Below, piece by piece: positions 52,703-61,842 of a stretch of DNA of 64,000 bases. Position 1 is the first letter of the stretch, and each line of letters begins with the position of its first letter. Below the pieces are notes generated by a model that worked only from the letters and a program-made list of their open reading frames with translations, ran no database searches and was not told the origin of the DNA. The position numbers and the translations under genes were made by a program. Source of the DNA: Mucilaginibacter flavus (GTDB lineage Bacteria > Bacteroidota > Bacteroidia > Sphingobacteriales > Sphingobacteriaceae); assembly GCF_030409315.1 (NCBI RefSeq), contig NZ_JAUFPS010000094.1, positions 29,143-93,142 of the forward strand. The letters are read 5' to 3'.

Positions 52703-55700
52703 ATGTCTAAAATGATTTTTAAAAGGTCGGTATTTTACACTTTTTCGGCAGTTGCGTTACTTTTTTCATGTAACGGTATAAACAAGTCCACGTTATTTAC
52801 GCTTCAATCCAATGATGATATAGGCATCAATTTTATTAACAAGCTAAATGATCAGGATCGTACTAACGTGTTCAGCTACCGTAATTATTACAATGGCGGC
52901 GGCGTTGCCATAGGCGATGTTAATAACGATGGTCTTAATGATATATACCTTACCTCAAACCAGGGGGGCAACCAACTCTACATTAATAAAGGCAACTGGA
53001 AATTTGAAAATGTGACCGATAAGGCCGGAGTAAAAGGCACCAAGTATTGGAGTACGGGTGTAACCATGGCCGATGTCAATGGCGATGGATGGCTGGATAT
53101 ATATGTATGCCACAGCGGCAATGCAAAAGGCAATGAAAAGGGGAACGAATTATTTATTAATCAGCACGATGGTACTTTCAAAGAAGAAGCCGCGAAATAT
53201 GGCCTGGTAGATAATGGATTATCAACCCAGGCCATATTTTTCGACTATGATAATGATGGCGACCTGGATTGCTTTGTGTTAAATAACTCGTTTAAGCCTA
53301 TCGGCGCTTTTGATTTTAACAGCAACTTACGGGCTGTAATTGATCCGCTTGGCGGCGCAAGGCTGTACCGTAACGATGGCGGCCACTTTACCAACGTTAC
53401 CCAACAGGCCGGCATTTTTTCAAGTGATATCGGTTTTGGCTTAGGTGTTTCTGTAGCTGATGTAAACCAGGATGGTTACCCGGATATTTACGTTTCTAAC
53501 GATTTCTTTGAACGCGACTACCTATACATTAACCAAAAAAACGGAACTTTTAAAGAGGACATCCAAAACGAAATGGGGCACCTTAGCCAGGCCTCAATGG
53601 GCTCTGATATCGCTGATATTAATAACGATGGGCAATATGATGTGTTTACCACCGAGATGTTGCCCGAAGGGGATAAGCGCCTTAAGCAAATGACCTCTTT
53701 TGAATCGTACGATGTTATAAAAGCCAAACAGCGCGATGGTTATTACAACCAATATATGCAAAACTGTCTGCAGGTAAATAACGGTGATGGTACATTTTCC
53801 GAAACCGCGTTTTACTCGGGCATTGCCGCTACCGACTGGAGCTGGGGAGCATTAATGTTTGATATGGATAATGATGGCTGGAAAGATATTTTTATATCAA
53901 ACGGTATTTATAAAGATCTTACCGACCAGGATTACATTGAGTTTTTAGGTAACCGCGATAACATGGCAAAAATTGCCGAAGGCCGTAAAAAGTTTGATTT
54001 TAAAGATTTTACCGATAAAATGAAATCAACCCCGCTGTCAAACTATGGCTATTTAAATAATCATAATTTAACCTTTACCAATAAAACGGTTGATTTTGGT
54101 TTAGATAAACCATCTTTCAGTAACGGATCAACCTATGCCGATCTGGATAACGATGGTGATAACGACCTGGTGGTAAACAACGTTAATTCGCCGCTTTATG
54201 TTTACAAAAATAACGCCGAAAAAAATGGCAACCATCACATACAGGTAAAGCTAAAAGGAAGCGGCTTCAATAAGTTTGGGGTGGGTACTACTATCAAAGC
54301 TTTTATGAAAGGTAGCGCGCTTATTTACTACAATCAGCCAACCCGTGGTTTTGAAAGCTGCACCTCGCCAAATTTGCTTACACTTGGCATCGGTAAATAT
54401 ACCCAGGTAGATTCGTTGCAAATTATTTGGCCCGGCGGCAAATATCAGTTGATTAAAAATGTAAAAGCCGATAAAGTTTATACTTACCGGCAAACAGATG
54501 CTACCCTAAACTACAATTGGAGCAAACCGGTAGTTAAGCCGTTATTTACCGATGTAACCAAAGCGGTATTTGATAGCATCCCTAAGCATAAAGAAGACGA
54601 CTTTATTGATTTTGACAATGAAAAACTGATGCTGCAAATGCTATCTACAGAAAACCCTTACATAGCAACCGGCGATGTGAATAATGATGGCTTAACAGAT
54701 TTTTATTTCGGCAGTTCCAAGAACTCATGGGCAGCTATCTACATACAGCAAAAAGATGGCAAGTTTAAGCAAACCATACCGCCGGATCTGGCCAAACAGG
54801 AATACCTGGAAAATGCCGGTGCCGTATTTGCCGATTTTGACGGCGATGGCGATCAGGACCTTATTGTGGGTGTTGGGGGCAATGCCGATGAAGCCGGCAC
54901 GCCGGTATATTTCCCTCGGTTTTATGTAAATGATGGCAAGGGGAATTTCCACCGCGACGCGAGCCGCACTTTACATGCCGGGGTTAATGCTTCGGTTATA
55001 GTATCCTGTGATTATGATGGCGATGGGCATCCTGATTTGTTTATCGGGGGTAGGAGTGTGCCGGGCCTTTACGGATGCGCGCCTAAATCATACGTATTTC
55101 ATAACAATGGCGATGGTCATTTTACCGATGTATCAGAACAGGTGTTGGGGAAAGATACCAAACTGGGCATGGTGACGGCCGCCAAATGGGCCGATCTGGA
55201 TAATGATGGCTCGCCCGATTTGATAGTTGCCGGTAATTGGATGGGTATTAAAATATTCAGAAACGTTAAAGGCAAATTTACCGAAGACAAGCAATTAGAT
55301 AACTACAAAGGCTGGTGGAGCAGCCTTGAAGTAGCAGATGTTGACGGCGATGGTAAGCTTGATATTATAGGCGGCAACATCGGCCTGAATTCTAAGTTTA
55401 AAGCTTCAGAAGCAAAGCCGATGAAAATTTACATTAAAGATTTTGACAATAACGGCACAAAAGAATGTGTTACCTCCATGTACCGGGGCGATATGAGTTA
55501 TGTTTTTCATATGAAGCCAGATTTGGTTGGGCAATTGCCGATACTAAAAAAACGCTTTCTAAACTATGCCGATTATGCAGGGAAACCTTTTAACGAAGTG
55601 TTTACCGCCGAGATGTTGGAAGGGGCGGAGGTGCATGAAATGAATTTTCTCGCTTCGGCAGTATTTTTAAATGAGGGCAAAAAGTTTACCTGTAAACAAC

Positions 55701-56014
55701 TACCGGTAAATGCGCAGCTATCTATGGTGAATACCATTTTATGCGATGATATCAATAATACAGGTGTTAAGCAGATAATTTTGGCAGGCAATTTTTATGG
55801 CTTTAAGCCAGAAGTGGGCAGGCTGGATGCCAATCGGGGTTTAATTTATCAATACGGCAAAAATGGGTTTACTTATACCCCGCCCGCAAAAAGTGGTTTC
55901 AATTTAAATGGGCAGGTGCGCTCATCGGCCATTATCAAAAATGCAAAGGGAGCCAAATACTATCTGTTTGGGATTAATGACGCGCCGCTTAAGGCATATA
56001 AACTTCAGCAATAA
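52703..56014 (+). CDS. FG-GAP/VCBS repeat lipoprotein with UnbV domain (copy 1)
   Basis: 1103 residues; ATG at 52703 or, nine bases on, at 52712. Lipobox FSCNG, Cys23. Seven calcium-loop repeats of the DxNxDGxxDIY type (from DVNNDGLNDIYLT to DLDNDGDNDLVV), then an ASPIC/UnbV domain (about 520-600, CTSPNLLTLGIGKYTQVDSL), then five more loops (DVNNDGLTDFYF to DVDGDGKLDIIG). FG-GAP repeats build integrin-like propellers. Surface-exposed, with calcium, is inferred. Starts right after a hairpin; paralogue follows after 28 bases. Substrate unknown; binding of a glycan or protein is likely. Confidence 0.9.
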   Translation: MSKMIFKRSVFYTFSAVALLFSCNGINKSTLFTLQSNDDIGINFINKLNDQDRTNVFSYRNYYNGGGVAIGDVNNDGLNDIYLTSNQGGNQLYINKGNWKFENVTDKAGVKGTKYWSTGVTMADVNGDGWLDIYVCHSGNAKGNEKGNELFINQHDGTFKEEAAKYGLVDNGLSTQAIFFDYDNDGDLDCFVLNNSFKPIGAFDFNSNLRAVIDPLGGARLYRNDGGHFTNVTQQAGIFSSDIGFGLGVSVADVNQDGYPDIYVSNDFFERDYLYINQKNGTFKEDIQNEMGHLSQASMGSDIADINNDGQYDVFTTEMLPEGDKRLKQMTSFESYDVIKAKQRDGYYNQYMQNCLQVNNGDGTFSETAFYSGIAATDWSWGALMFDMDNDGWKDIFISNGIYKDLTDQDYIEFLGNRDNMAKIAEGRKKFDFKDFTDKMKSTPLSNYGYLNNHNLTFTNKTVDFGLDKPSFSNGSTYADLDNDGDNDLVVNNVNSPLYVYKNNAEKNGNHHIQVKLKGSGFNKFGVGTTIKAFMKGSALIYYNQPTRGFESCTSPNLLTLGIGKYTQVDSLQIIWPGGKYQLIKNVKADKVYTYRQTDATLNYNWSKPVVKPLFTDVTKAVFDSIPKHKEDDFIDFDNEKLMLQMLSTENPYIATGDVNNDGLTDFYFGSSKNSWAAIYIQQKDGKFKQTIPPDLAKQEYLENAGAVFADFDGDGDQDLIVGVGGNADEAGTPVYFPRFYVNDGKGNFHRDASRTLHAGVNASVIVSCDYDGDGHPDLFIGGRSVPGLYGCAPKSYVFHNNGDGHFTDVSEQVLGKDTKLGMVTAAKWADLDNDGSPDLIVAGNWMGIKIFRNVKGKFTEDKQLDNYKGWWSSLEVADVDGDGKLDIIGGNIGLNSKFKASEAKPMKIYIKDFDNNGTKECVTSMYRGDMSYVFHMKPDLVGQLPILKKRFLNYADYAGKPFNEVFTAEMLEGAEVHEMNFLASAVFLNEGKKFTCKQLPVNAQLSMVNTILCDDINNTGVKQIILAGNFYGFKPEVGRLDANRGLIYQYGKNGFTYTPPAKSGFNLNGQVRSSAIIKNAKGAKYYLFGINDAPLKAYKLQQ

Positions 56015-56042
56015 AATAATGCCAACTAACTAATACACACTT

Positions 56043-59000
56043 ATGCCAACTAAAATATATTGCTGGTTGATGTTTATAAGCATTATTGCTATAAGCGCAT
56101 GTAAACCCAAAAAAGCGGGAGAGGGCGTATTTAAATTACTACCAGCCAGTGAAACCGGGATCAGTTTTGTAAACAAGAACGTTGTAACAGATTCTGTTAA
56201 CATTTTAGACTACCTGTATTTTTACAACGGAGCGGGTGTTGCAGCAGCCGATTTTAACAATGATGGCTTGCAGGATTTGTATTTTGTATCAAACCAGGGC
56301 GATAACAAATTGTACCTGAACAAAGGCGGCCTAAAGTTTGAAGATATTACATCCAAAGCTGGAGTGGCCGGCACCGGCAACTGGAAAACAGGTGTTACGG
56401 TTGTTGATATCAATGGCGATGGCCTGAAAGATATTTATGTGTCTGTAGTTTCTGGCTACAAAGGGTTTAAAGGTAAGAATCAGCTGTATATTAACAACGG
56501 CGACCTTACTTTTACGGAATGCGCCGCAAAATACGGTCTTGATTTTGCTGGCTTATCAACCCAGGTTTCATTTTTTGATTATGATAAAGATGGCGATCTG
56601 GATATGTTTCTGCTTACTTCATCGGTGCATAGTAATGATACCTATGGCGATTCCACCCTTCGGTTTAAATACAGCCATGATGCCGGCGATCACCTGTTTA
56701 GGAATGATAATGGCCATTTTACGGATGTAACGCAAAAATCGGGTATTTACAGCGCGCCTATTGGCTATGGTTTAGGTGTAAGTGTAGGCGATTTAAACAA
56801 TGATGGCTGGGACGATATTTACGTAAGTAACGATTTTTTTGAGCAGGATTATTATTACATAAACCAGCACGATGGCACTTTTAAAGAACAATTAAAGGGC
56901 GCTTTTGGGCATACCAGTCTGTTTTCGATGGGCAATACTATCAGCGATATCAACAAAGATGGCCACCTTGATGTAATCACCACCGATATGCTGCCCGAGG
57001 ATATGAAAAGCCTACGATCTACCATTAACGATGAACCCCTGGATATTTATAACCAGGAAGTTAACGCTGGTTATTACTATCAATACTCAAAAAACTGCCT
57101 TCAGCTTAATGTTGGTAACGGCAGCAAATTTGTTGACCTGGGTTTGTACAGTGGTGTATCGGCCACGGATTGGACATGGTCGCCACTGGTGCAGGATTTC
57201 GACATGGATGGGCGTAAGGATCTGTTTTTTAGCAACGGCATCAAAAAACGCCTGAATGATATGGATTACCTCAAATACCTTGGCGATCCGCAGGTGATGC
57301 AGGATTATAAAAACAACCGTGTTTTTGATAAAGACAAGATCAATATGATGCCCGATGGCGCGGTGCATAATTTCTTTTATCATGGGGGCGATGAGTTGAA
57401 ATTTTCTGATGTTTCGGCCATAAATGACATGAAACAGCCCTCCATTTCGGCAGGTTCGGTAGCGGTTGATTTGGATAATGATGGCGACCTGGAAATTGTA
57501 ACCAACAATATGGATGAGCCGGCTTACCTGTATAAAAATACAACAATGGAAAGCCACAAAGATCAAAAGCCCGCTTATCTTAAGTATGCCGTTAAATATA
57601 CCAACCTAAACCCCGACGGTATAGGTACAAAGTTTTTCATGAAATCAGAAAAACAGGTTGATTTCCAGGAGATAGAAACCAGTAACGCCTATGAAAGCAA
57701 CCTGAGCAATGAGCTTTTATTTACCTTTTTACCCGGCGATAAACCCGTTGAATTATTGGTGGTTTGGCCCAATAACAGTTACCAGGTAATCAATGATTTT
57801 AAACCGGGAACCAAAAACAAGATCACTTATGTGGGATATGGGCTTGATGATAGCAATACTGCCGCGACTATTGAAAACTTTATCGGCAGCAAAAAGCAAT
57901 TTGATCACTCGCCTGTACAAGCAAAACTATTAGCTCAATTAAAACCTTTTGATACCCCCGACTTTAACTACTATGGTTTATTGCCACATACTTACCTGCC
58001 GCATACGCCTGCTATTGCCGTTGCCGATGTTAACGGCGACGGTATTGACGATATATATGTAGGTGGCTTTGTCGATGAAGAAAAATACCTGCTCGCAGGC
58101 AATAAAAACGGAGGCTACGATAAAATAAAAGTTCCGGCTTTTGATCAGTTTAAAACATCGGGCGATGAACAGGCTATTTGGACTGATGTGAATAATGATG
58201 GTAAACCTGATTTGCTGGTTATTAGCAGCAATCACCCTTTCCAGGAAAGTGATAAATTATTACAGCCCCGTTTATATATCAATAAAGGAAACTTTCAATT
58301 TGAGTATAAGCCGCTACCCAAAATAGGCAATCAAACCGCAAAAATGCTGGCTTTTGATTTTAATGGTGATGGGTTGAATGATATTTTGCTTACGGCTGCT
58401 ATCTCGTACAAAAACTACACGGCAAATATTCCATCTACTATTTTGATTAACAAGGGGAACGGTAATTTCGAAATTAGTAATGATAAACGGTTTAGCGATA
58501 TCAAATCTATTCCATACGTAACCAGTATGTCTGTTGCCGATGTAGATAAAAACGGCAAACCCGATTTGGTGATTACGGCAGAATGGCAACCAATACAGAT
58601 ATTTTTAAACGATGGTAAAAAGCTTAATAAATTTTCATCAAAACTACTTGATAACGAAAAAGGCTGGTGGCAATCGGCATTAGTAACAGATGTTGATGGT
58701 GATGGCAAGGCCGATTTAATAGCAGGCAACTGGGGAACAAATAATAAATACAATGTAACACCAGAGCAGCCATTATACGCTTATAATACCGATTTGGATA
58801 AGGACGAGAAAAATGATCTTATTCTATCCTATTTTGTTAAAGGTCAGTACTATCCGTTCCGCCCTAAAAATGATCTGGAGCAGGAGCTGCCATACCTCAA
58901 AAAAGAATGGCTGAGCTACCAAAAAATGGCCGATAAAACTACCGCCGAGATTTTTAAAGATAAATTAGATGATAATAACCGCCTAAGTGCAAACCAATTC

Positions 59001-59345
59001 AACAGTATCTTTATAAGCGATGTTTTACACGCTAATGCGTTTGCCGCATTACCTTATCTATATCAGCAGGCACCAATACGATCGGTTATTAGCGGTACAA
59101 AAAACGATATTATTATCAACGGGAACTTTTGGGGTGTAGTGCCCTACGAGGGTAAATACGATGCCTTAGGTTTGGCAACCCTGCAATACAATAAACAACA
59201 AAAGCAGTTTAACCAACCGGGATACTTTACCAACCCATCCTTTAACTCGCAGGAGCTTACCTTTTTTAGCACAGTTAAACGCGCCTCGTCAACAGATTAT
59301 TTGCTGGTTACTTATGATGGCAGGCTGATGTTGGTAAACCGGTAG
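56043..59345 (+). CDS. FG-GAP/VCBS repeat lipoprotein with UnbV domain (copy 2)
   Basis: 1100 residues, lipobox AISAC with Cys20. Same plan as the preceding gene: seven Asp loops (DFNNDGLQDLYF, DINGDGLKDIYV, DYDKDGDLDMFL, DLNNDGWDDIYV, DINKDGHLDVIT, DFDMDGRKDLFF, DLDNDGDLEIVT), an UnbV-like region (NAYESNLSNELLFTFLPGDK), then five loops (DVNGDGIDDIYV to DVDGDGKADLIA). The two are old duplicates that have diverged. It probably works with copy 1 as a pair on the cell surface. Its stop abuts the stop of the opposite-strand gene. Confidence 0.9.
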   Translation: MPTKIYCWLMFISIIAISACKPKKAGEGVFKLLPASETGISFVNKNVVTDSVNILDYLYFYNGAGVAAADFNNDGLQDLYFVSNQGDNKLYLNKGGLKFEDITSKAGVAGTGNWKTGVTVVDINGDGLKDIYVSVVSGYKGFKGKNQLYINNGDLTFTECAAKYGLDFAGLSTQVSFFDYDKDGDLDMFLLTSSVHSNDTYGDSTLRFKYSHDAGDHLFRNDNGHFTDVTQKSGIYSAPIGYGLGVSVGDLNNDGWDDIYVSNDFFEQDYYYINQHDGTFKEQLKGAFGHTSLFSMGNTISDINKDGHLDVITTDMLPEDMKSLRSTINDEPLDIYNQEVNAGYYYQYSKNCLQLNVGNGSKFVDLGLYSGVSATDWTWSPLVQDFDMDGRKDLFFSNGIKKRLNDMDYLKYLGDPQVMQDYKNNRVFDKDKINMMPDGAVHNFFYHGGDELKFSDVSAINDMKQPSISAGSVAVDLDNDGDLEIVTNNMDEPAYLYKNTTMESHKDQKPAYLKYAVKYTNLNPDGIGTKFFMKSEKQVDFQEIETSNAYESNLSNELLFTFLPGDKPVELLVVWPNNSYQVINDFKPGTKNKITYVGYGLDDSNTAATIENFIGSKKQFDHSPVQAKLLAQLKPFDTPDFNYYGLLPHTYLPHTPAIAVADVNGDGIDDIYVGGFVDEEKYLLAGNKNGGYDKIKVPAFDQFKTSGDEQAIWTDVNNDGKPDLLVISSNHPFQESDKLLQPRLYINKGNFQFEYKPLPKIGNQTAKMLAFDFNGDGLNDILLTAAISYKNYTANIPSTILINKGNGNFEISNDKRFSDIKSIPYVTSMSVADVDKNGKPDLVITAEWQPIQIFLNDGKKLNKFSSKLLDNEKGWWQSALVTDVDGDGKADLIAGNWGTNNKYNVTPEQPLYAYNTDLDKDEKNDLILSYFVKGQYYPFRPKNDLEQELPYLKKEWLSYQKMADKTTAEIFKDKLDDNNRLSANQFNSIFISDVLHANAFAALPYLYQQAPIRSVISGTKNDIIINGNFWGVVPYEGKYDALGLATLQYNKQQKQFNQPGYFTNPSFNSQELTFFSTVKRASSTDYLLVTYDGRLMLVNR

Positions 59346-60275
59346 TTAAAAAATTGGAGCGTAAATTTTTGTTACCCATTTTGATGTATCCTTTTCAACA
59401 GATCTATCGGTAATTAATGACTCAAACGGCATGGCCGGGGCTATCAATTTATGGTCTTTCATGTAGATTTGTACTTGCTCAAAAGCATCATTTACGGTAT
59501 GGGGGCCACCTTTTACATCGGCAATTAATAAATTGCCTCCCATTACCAATTGGTTTATGGTTGCACCCACAGGTGGCGTGATTTTTTTATCAATAGGGAT
59601 GGCATAACTAATCTGATACTCAGCTTTGCCAACCTTGGTAATATTCAGCATCGGGAAATTGGTTGTTTTGGCCCCTTTGGCTATAGCCTGCTGTTTTAAA
59701 TTATCAATGAGCTTATAAATGTTTTGCATATCGGGATAGCTGGCAGCACTTGTGGTAGTAGTAAGTAAAAATGCGTCTTTTACCTTATCAATATAAATTT
59801 TATACCCGTACGCGTTTTTTTGATCTTCTAAAAAAAGTTTAAGGCTATTTAAAATTTCGCCTGCTTTGGTTTCTAATTCACGGGCTGCATAGTAGTCGGT
59901 AATGCGTTTAACCGGGTTCATACTGCTTTGTTTTTCAGCCAGTATTTTAATTTTTGCCGCAAAATCTTCTGCCAGGTAGCTGATATCAGCATCCAGTTTT
60001 AAGTCGCCTTGTTGGAGGGTAACATTCGCTCCCCCGTTGGTTGTTTTATTAATCTCAACCTGTATCCCCTTGTAAGCAAAGTGGTCGTTGGTAATCTTGC
60101 TCCCCGGCCACCATTTGTCCCATAGGTTTTTATGAATTAGATACTTGGCTACAACGCCATCTGATGCTTCAACGGTTAATTCATTACTGATAGTAAGGGT
60201 AGATGGAATTATAAAATATACAGCCGCTGCAGCAAGTATAAGGGCAGCTAAAATTATCAATACAATTTTCTTCAT
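59346..60275 (-). CDS. SRPBCC-like protein with GyrI-like C-terminal domain
   Basis: 309 residues from the ATG at 60275; an earlier start at 60341 would precede the signal anchor and was rejected. Membrane anchor 1-24 (IVLIILAALILAAAAVYFII). N-terminal half looks like a START/SRPBCC fold (LIHKNLWDKWWPGSKI), the C-terminal half (about 175-309) like the GyrI/AraC effector-binding fold, ending MPFESLITDRS...TKIYAPIF. Small-molecule binding in the periplasm is likely; ligand unknown. On the opposite strand inside the FG-GAP locus, so perhaps independent. Confidence 0.75.
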   Translation of the reverse strand: MKKIVLIILAALILAAAAVYFIIPSTLTISNELTVEASDGVVAKYLIHKNLWDKWWPGSKITNDHFAYKGIQVEINKTTNGGANVTLQQGDLKLDADISYLAEDFAAKIKILAEKQSSMNPVKRITDYYAARELETKAGEILNSLKLFLEDQKNAYGYKIYIDKVKDAFLLTTTTSAASYPDMQNIYKLIDNLKQQAIAKGAKTTNFPMLNITKVGKAEYQISYAIPIDKKITPPVGATINQLVMGGNLLIADVKGGPHTVNDAFEQVQIYMKDHKLIAPAMPFESLITDRSVEKDTSKWVTKIYAPIF

Positions 60276-60507
60276 TTCGGTTATAAAGGGGGATGGTAAA
60301 TCTAATGATATTGAATCATTTTTGAAATATTTTAGATGCAATTATGATAGATAAATGCCTTGATAATTAAGTTGGTTTTTATGTTAAAAAACTATCATTT
60401 ATAGGCTTATAGTAACGTAAAAAAGCCTATATTGGCTGTTGATCAATATAAAAACCGGCAAATTTTAACCCAATGGTTTGCCAGCGTTTAAACCTTTATT
60501 TTAATTT

Positions 60508-61833
60508 ATGAGATCCTTTTTATTTTGTATGACAGGGGCATTATTTTTATTAGCATCCTGTAAAAAGCCCGACTACGAAAAGGTAATTCACGACCCCGAA
60601 TTGTACCGCGTCACCGTAAAAAAACTAAATGATATTGTGCTGGAAAACAACTTTCCGCCGGTAACAGCTTCGCGTAATTATGCTTATGCCAATATCGCCG
60701 CTTACCAGGTTATTGCCGCCGGCGATGCTGCTCATTACAATACTTTATCTGGCCAGATAAAACATTTGCCGCCAACACCAAAAGCTTCAAAAGATACCGC
60801 CATTGATTACCAGTTTGCATCGCTCCTGGCGTTTTGTTACGTGGGTAACGCGGTAACGTTTCCGGAGGGTAGTATGGATCAATATGTTGATGGCTTAAAA
60901 CAGAAGGCCAAAGATGCGGGCATGCCCGATGATTTGTTTGAAGGATCGGTAAACTACGCCAACAAGGTAGCTAAATCAATCATGAAATGGAGCAAGGGCG
61001 ATAACTATTTAAAAACCCGGTCGGCCAGTAAGTTTACGGTGAAACAGCAAGATGGCAGGTGGATACCAACACCGCCGATGTATGCCCAGGCTCTGGAGGC
61101 GCATTGGGGCGAGATCAGGCCGATGGTGCTTGATTCAACAGCCCAATTTATTCCGCCAGATCCACCGGCTTTTGATGTAAAAAACAAAAACAGCAAGTTC
61201 TATCTACAGGCATTAGAGGTGAAAAACATTGTTGATAGCCTAACCAAAGAGCAAAAACACCAGGCCGATTTTTGGGATGATAACGCGTTTAAACTCAACG
61301 TAGTTGGGCATGCCATGTTTGCCACTAAGAAGTTTTCGCCGGGCGGGCACTGGATGAATATCACCGGTATAGCTACCCGCGCCAAAAAGATGGATTTTAA
61401 TACCACCGTAAGCATTTATACCCAAACGGCTATCGCTTTATTTGATGGCTTTATCAATTGCTGGTATCTTAAATACAGGTCAAACTATGTACGCCCCGAA
61501 ACTATTATCACCAAATACATCAATCCCGATTGGCACCCTTATATCCAAACACCGCCATTTCCGGAATATAGCAGCGGCCACGCGGTAATTTCTTCGGCCG
61601 CGGCCGAGGTGTTGAGCAATAGGATAGGGGATAATTTTGCTTATACCGATTCGTCAGAGTCGGAATTTGGGATAGATCCTATGTCTTTCAAATCTTTCAG
61701 GGAAGCAGCAAAATCGGCCGCTATTTCAAGGGTCTATGGTGGTATTCATTTTAAAAACGCTTGTATCATAGGCAACAAGCAAGGTGCTCAAATTGGGCAA
61801 TTGGTTTTGAAAAAGCTTCAGTTAAAAAAATAA
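60508..61833 (+). CDS. PAP2/vanadium-haloperoxidase-like lipoprotein
   Basis: 441 residues, lipobox LLASC with Cys18. C-terminal PAP2 core: RP with Arg329 (YRSNYVRPE), SGH with His358 (PEYSSGHAVIS) and SR-x5-H with His414 (SRVYGGIHF). The Asp usually three residues after that His is absent (HFKNA). All-helical N-terminal part as in bacterial vanadium-haloperoxidase homologues. Phosphatase or peroxidase activity cannot be told apart. Such genes recur beside SusC/SusD and FG-GAP genes. GH65 follows after 9 bases: one operon. Confidence 0.85.
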   Translation: MRSFLFCMTGALFLLASCKKPDYEKVIHDPELYRVTVKKLNDIVLENNFPPVTASRNYAYANIAAYQVIAAGDAAHYNTLSGQIKHLPPTPKASKDTAIDYQFASLLAFCYVGNAVTFPEGSMDQYVDGLKQKAKDAGMPDDLFEGSVNYANKVAKSIMKWSKGDNYLKTRSASKFTVKQQDGRWIPTPPMYAQALEAHWGEIRPMVLDSTAQFIPPDPPAFDVKNKNSKFYLQALEVKNIVDSLTKEQKHQADFWDDNAFKLNVVGHAMFATKKFSPGGHWMNITGIATRAKKMDFNTTVSIYTQTAIALFDGFINCWYLKYRSNYVRPETIITKYINPDWHPYIQTPPFPEYSSGHAVISSAAAEVLSNRIGDNFAYTDSSESEFGIDPMSFKSFREAAKSAAISRVYGGIHFKNACIIGNKQGAQIGQLVLKKLQLKK

Positions 61834-61842
61834 TCATCGGTA

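Noticed and set aside
57087..57566. 159-codon minus-strand open frame inside FG-GAP copy 2
   Set aside because: Antisense shadow of a repeat-rich gene; no domain and no promoter.
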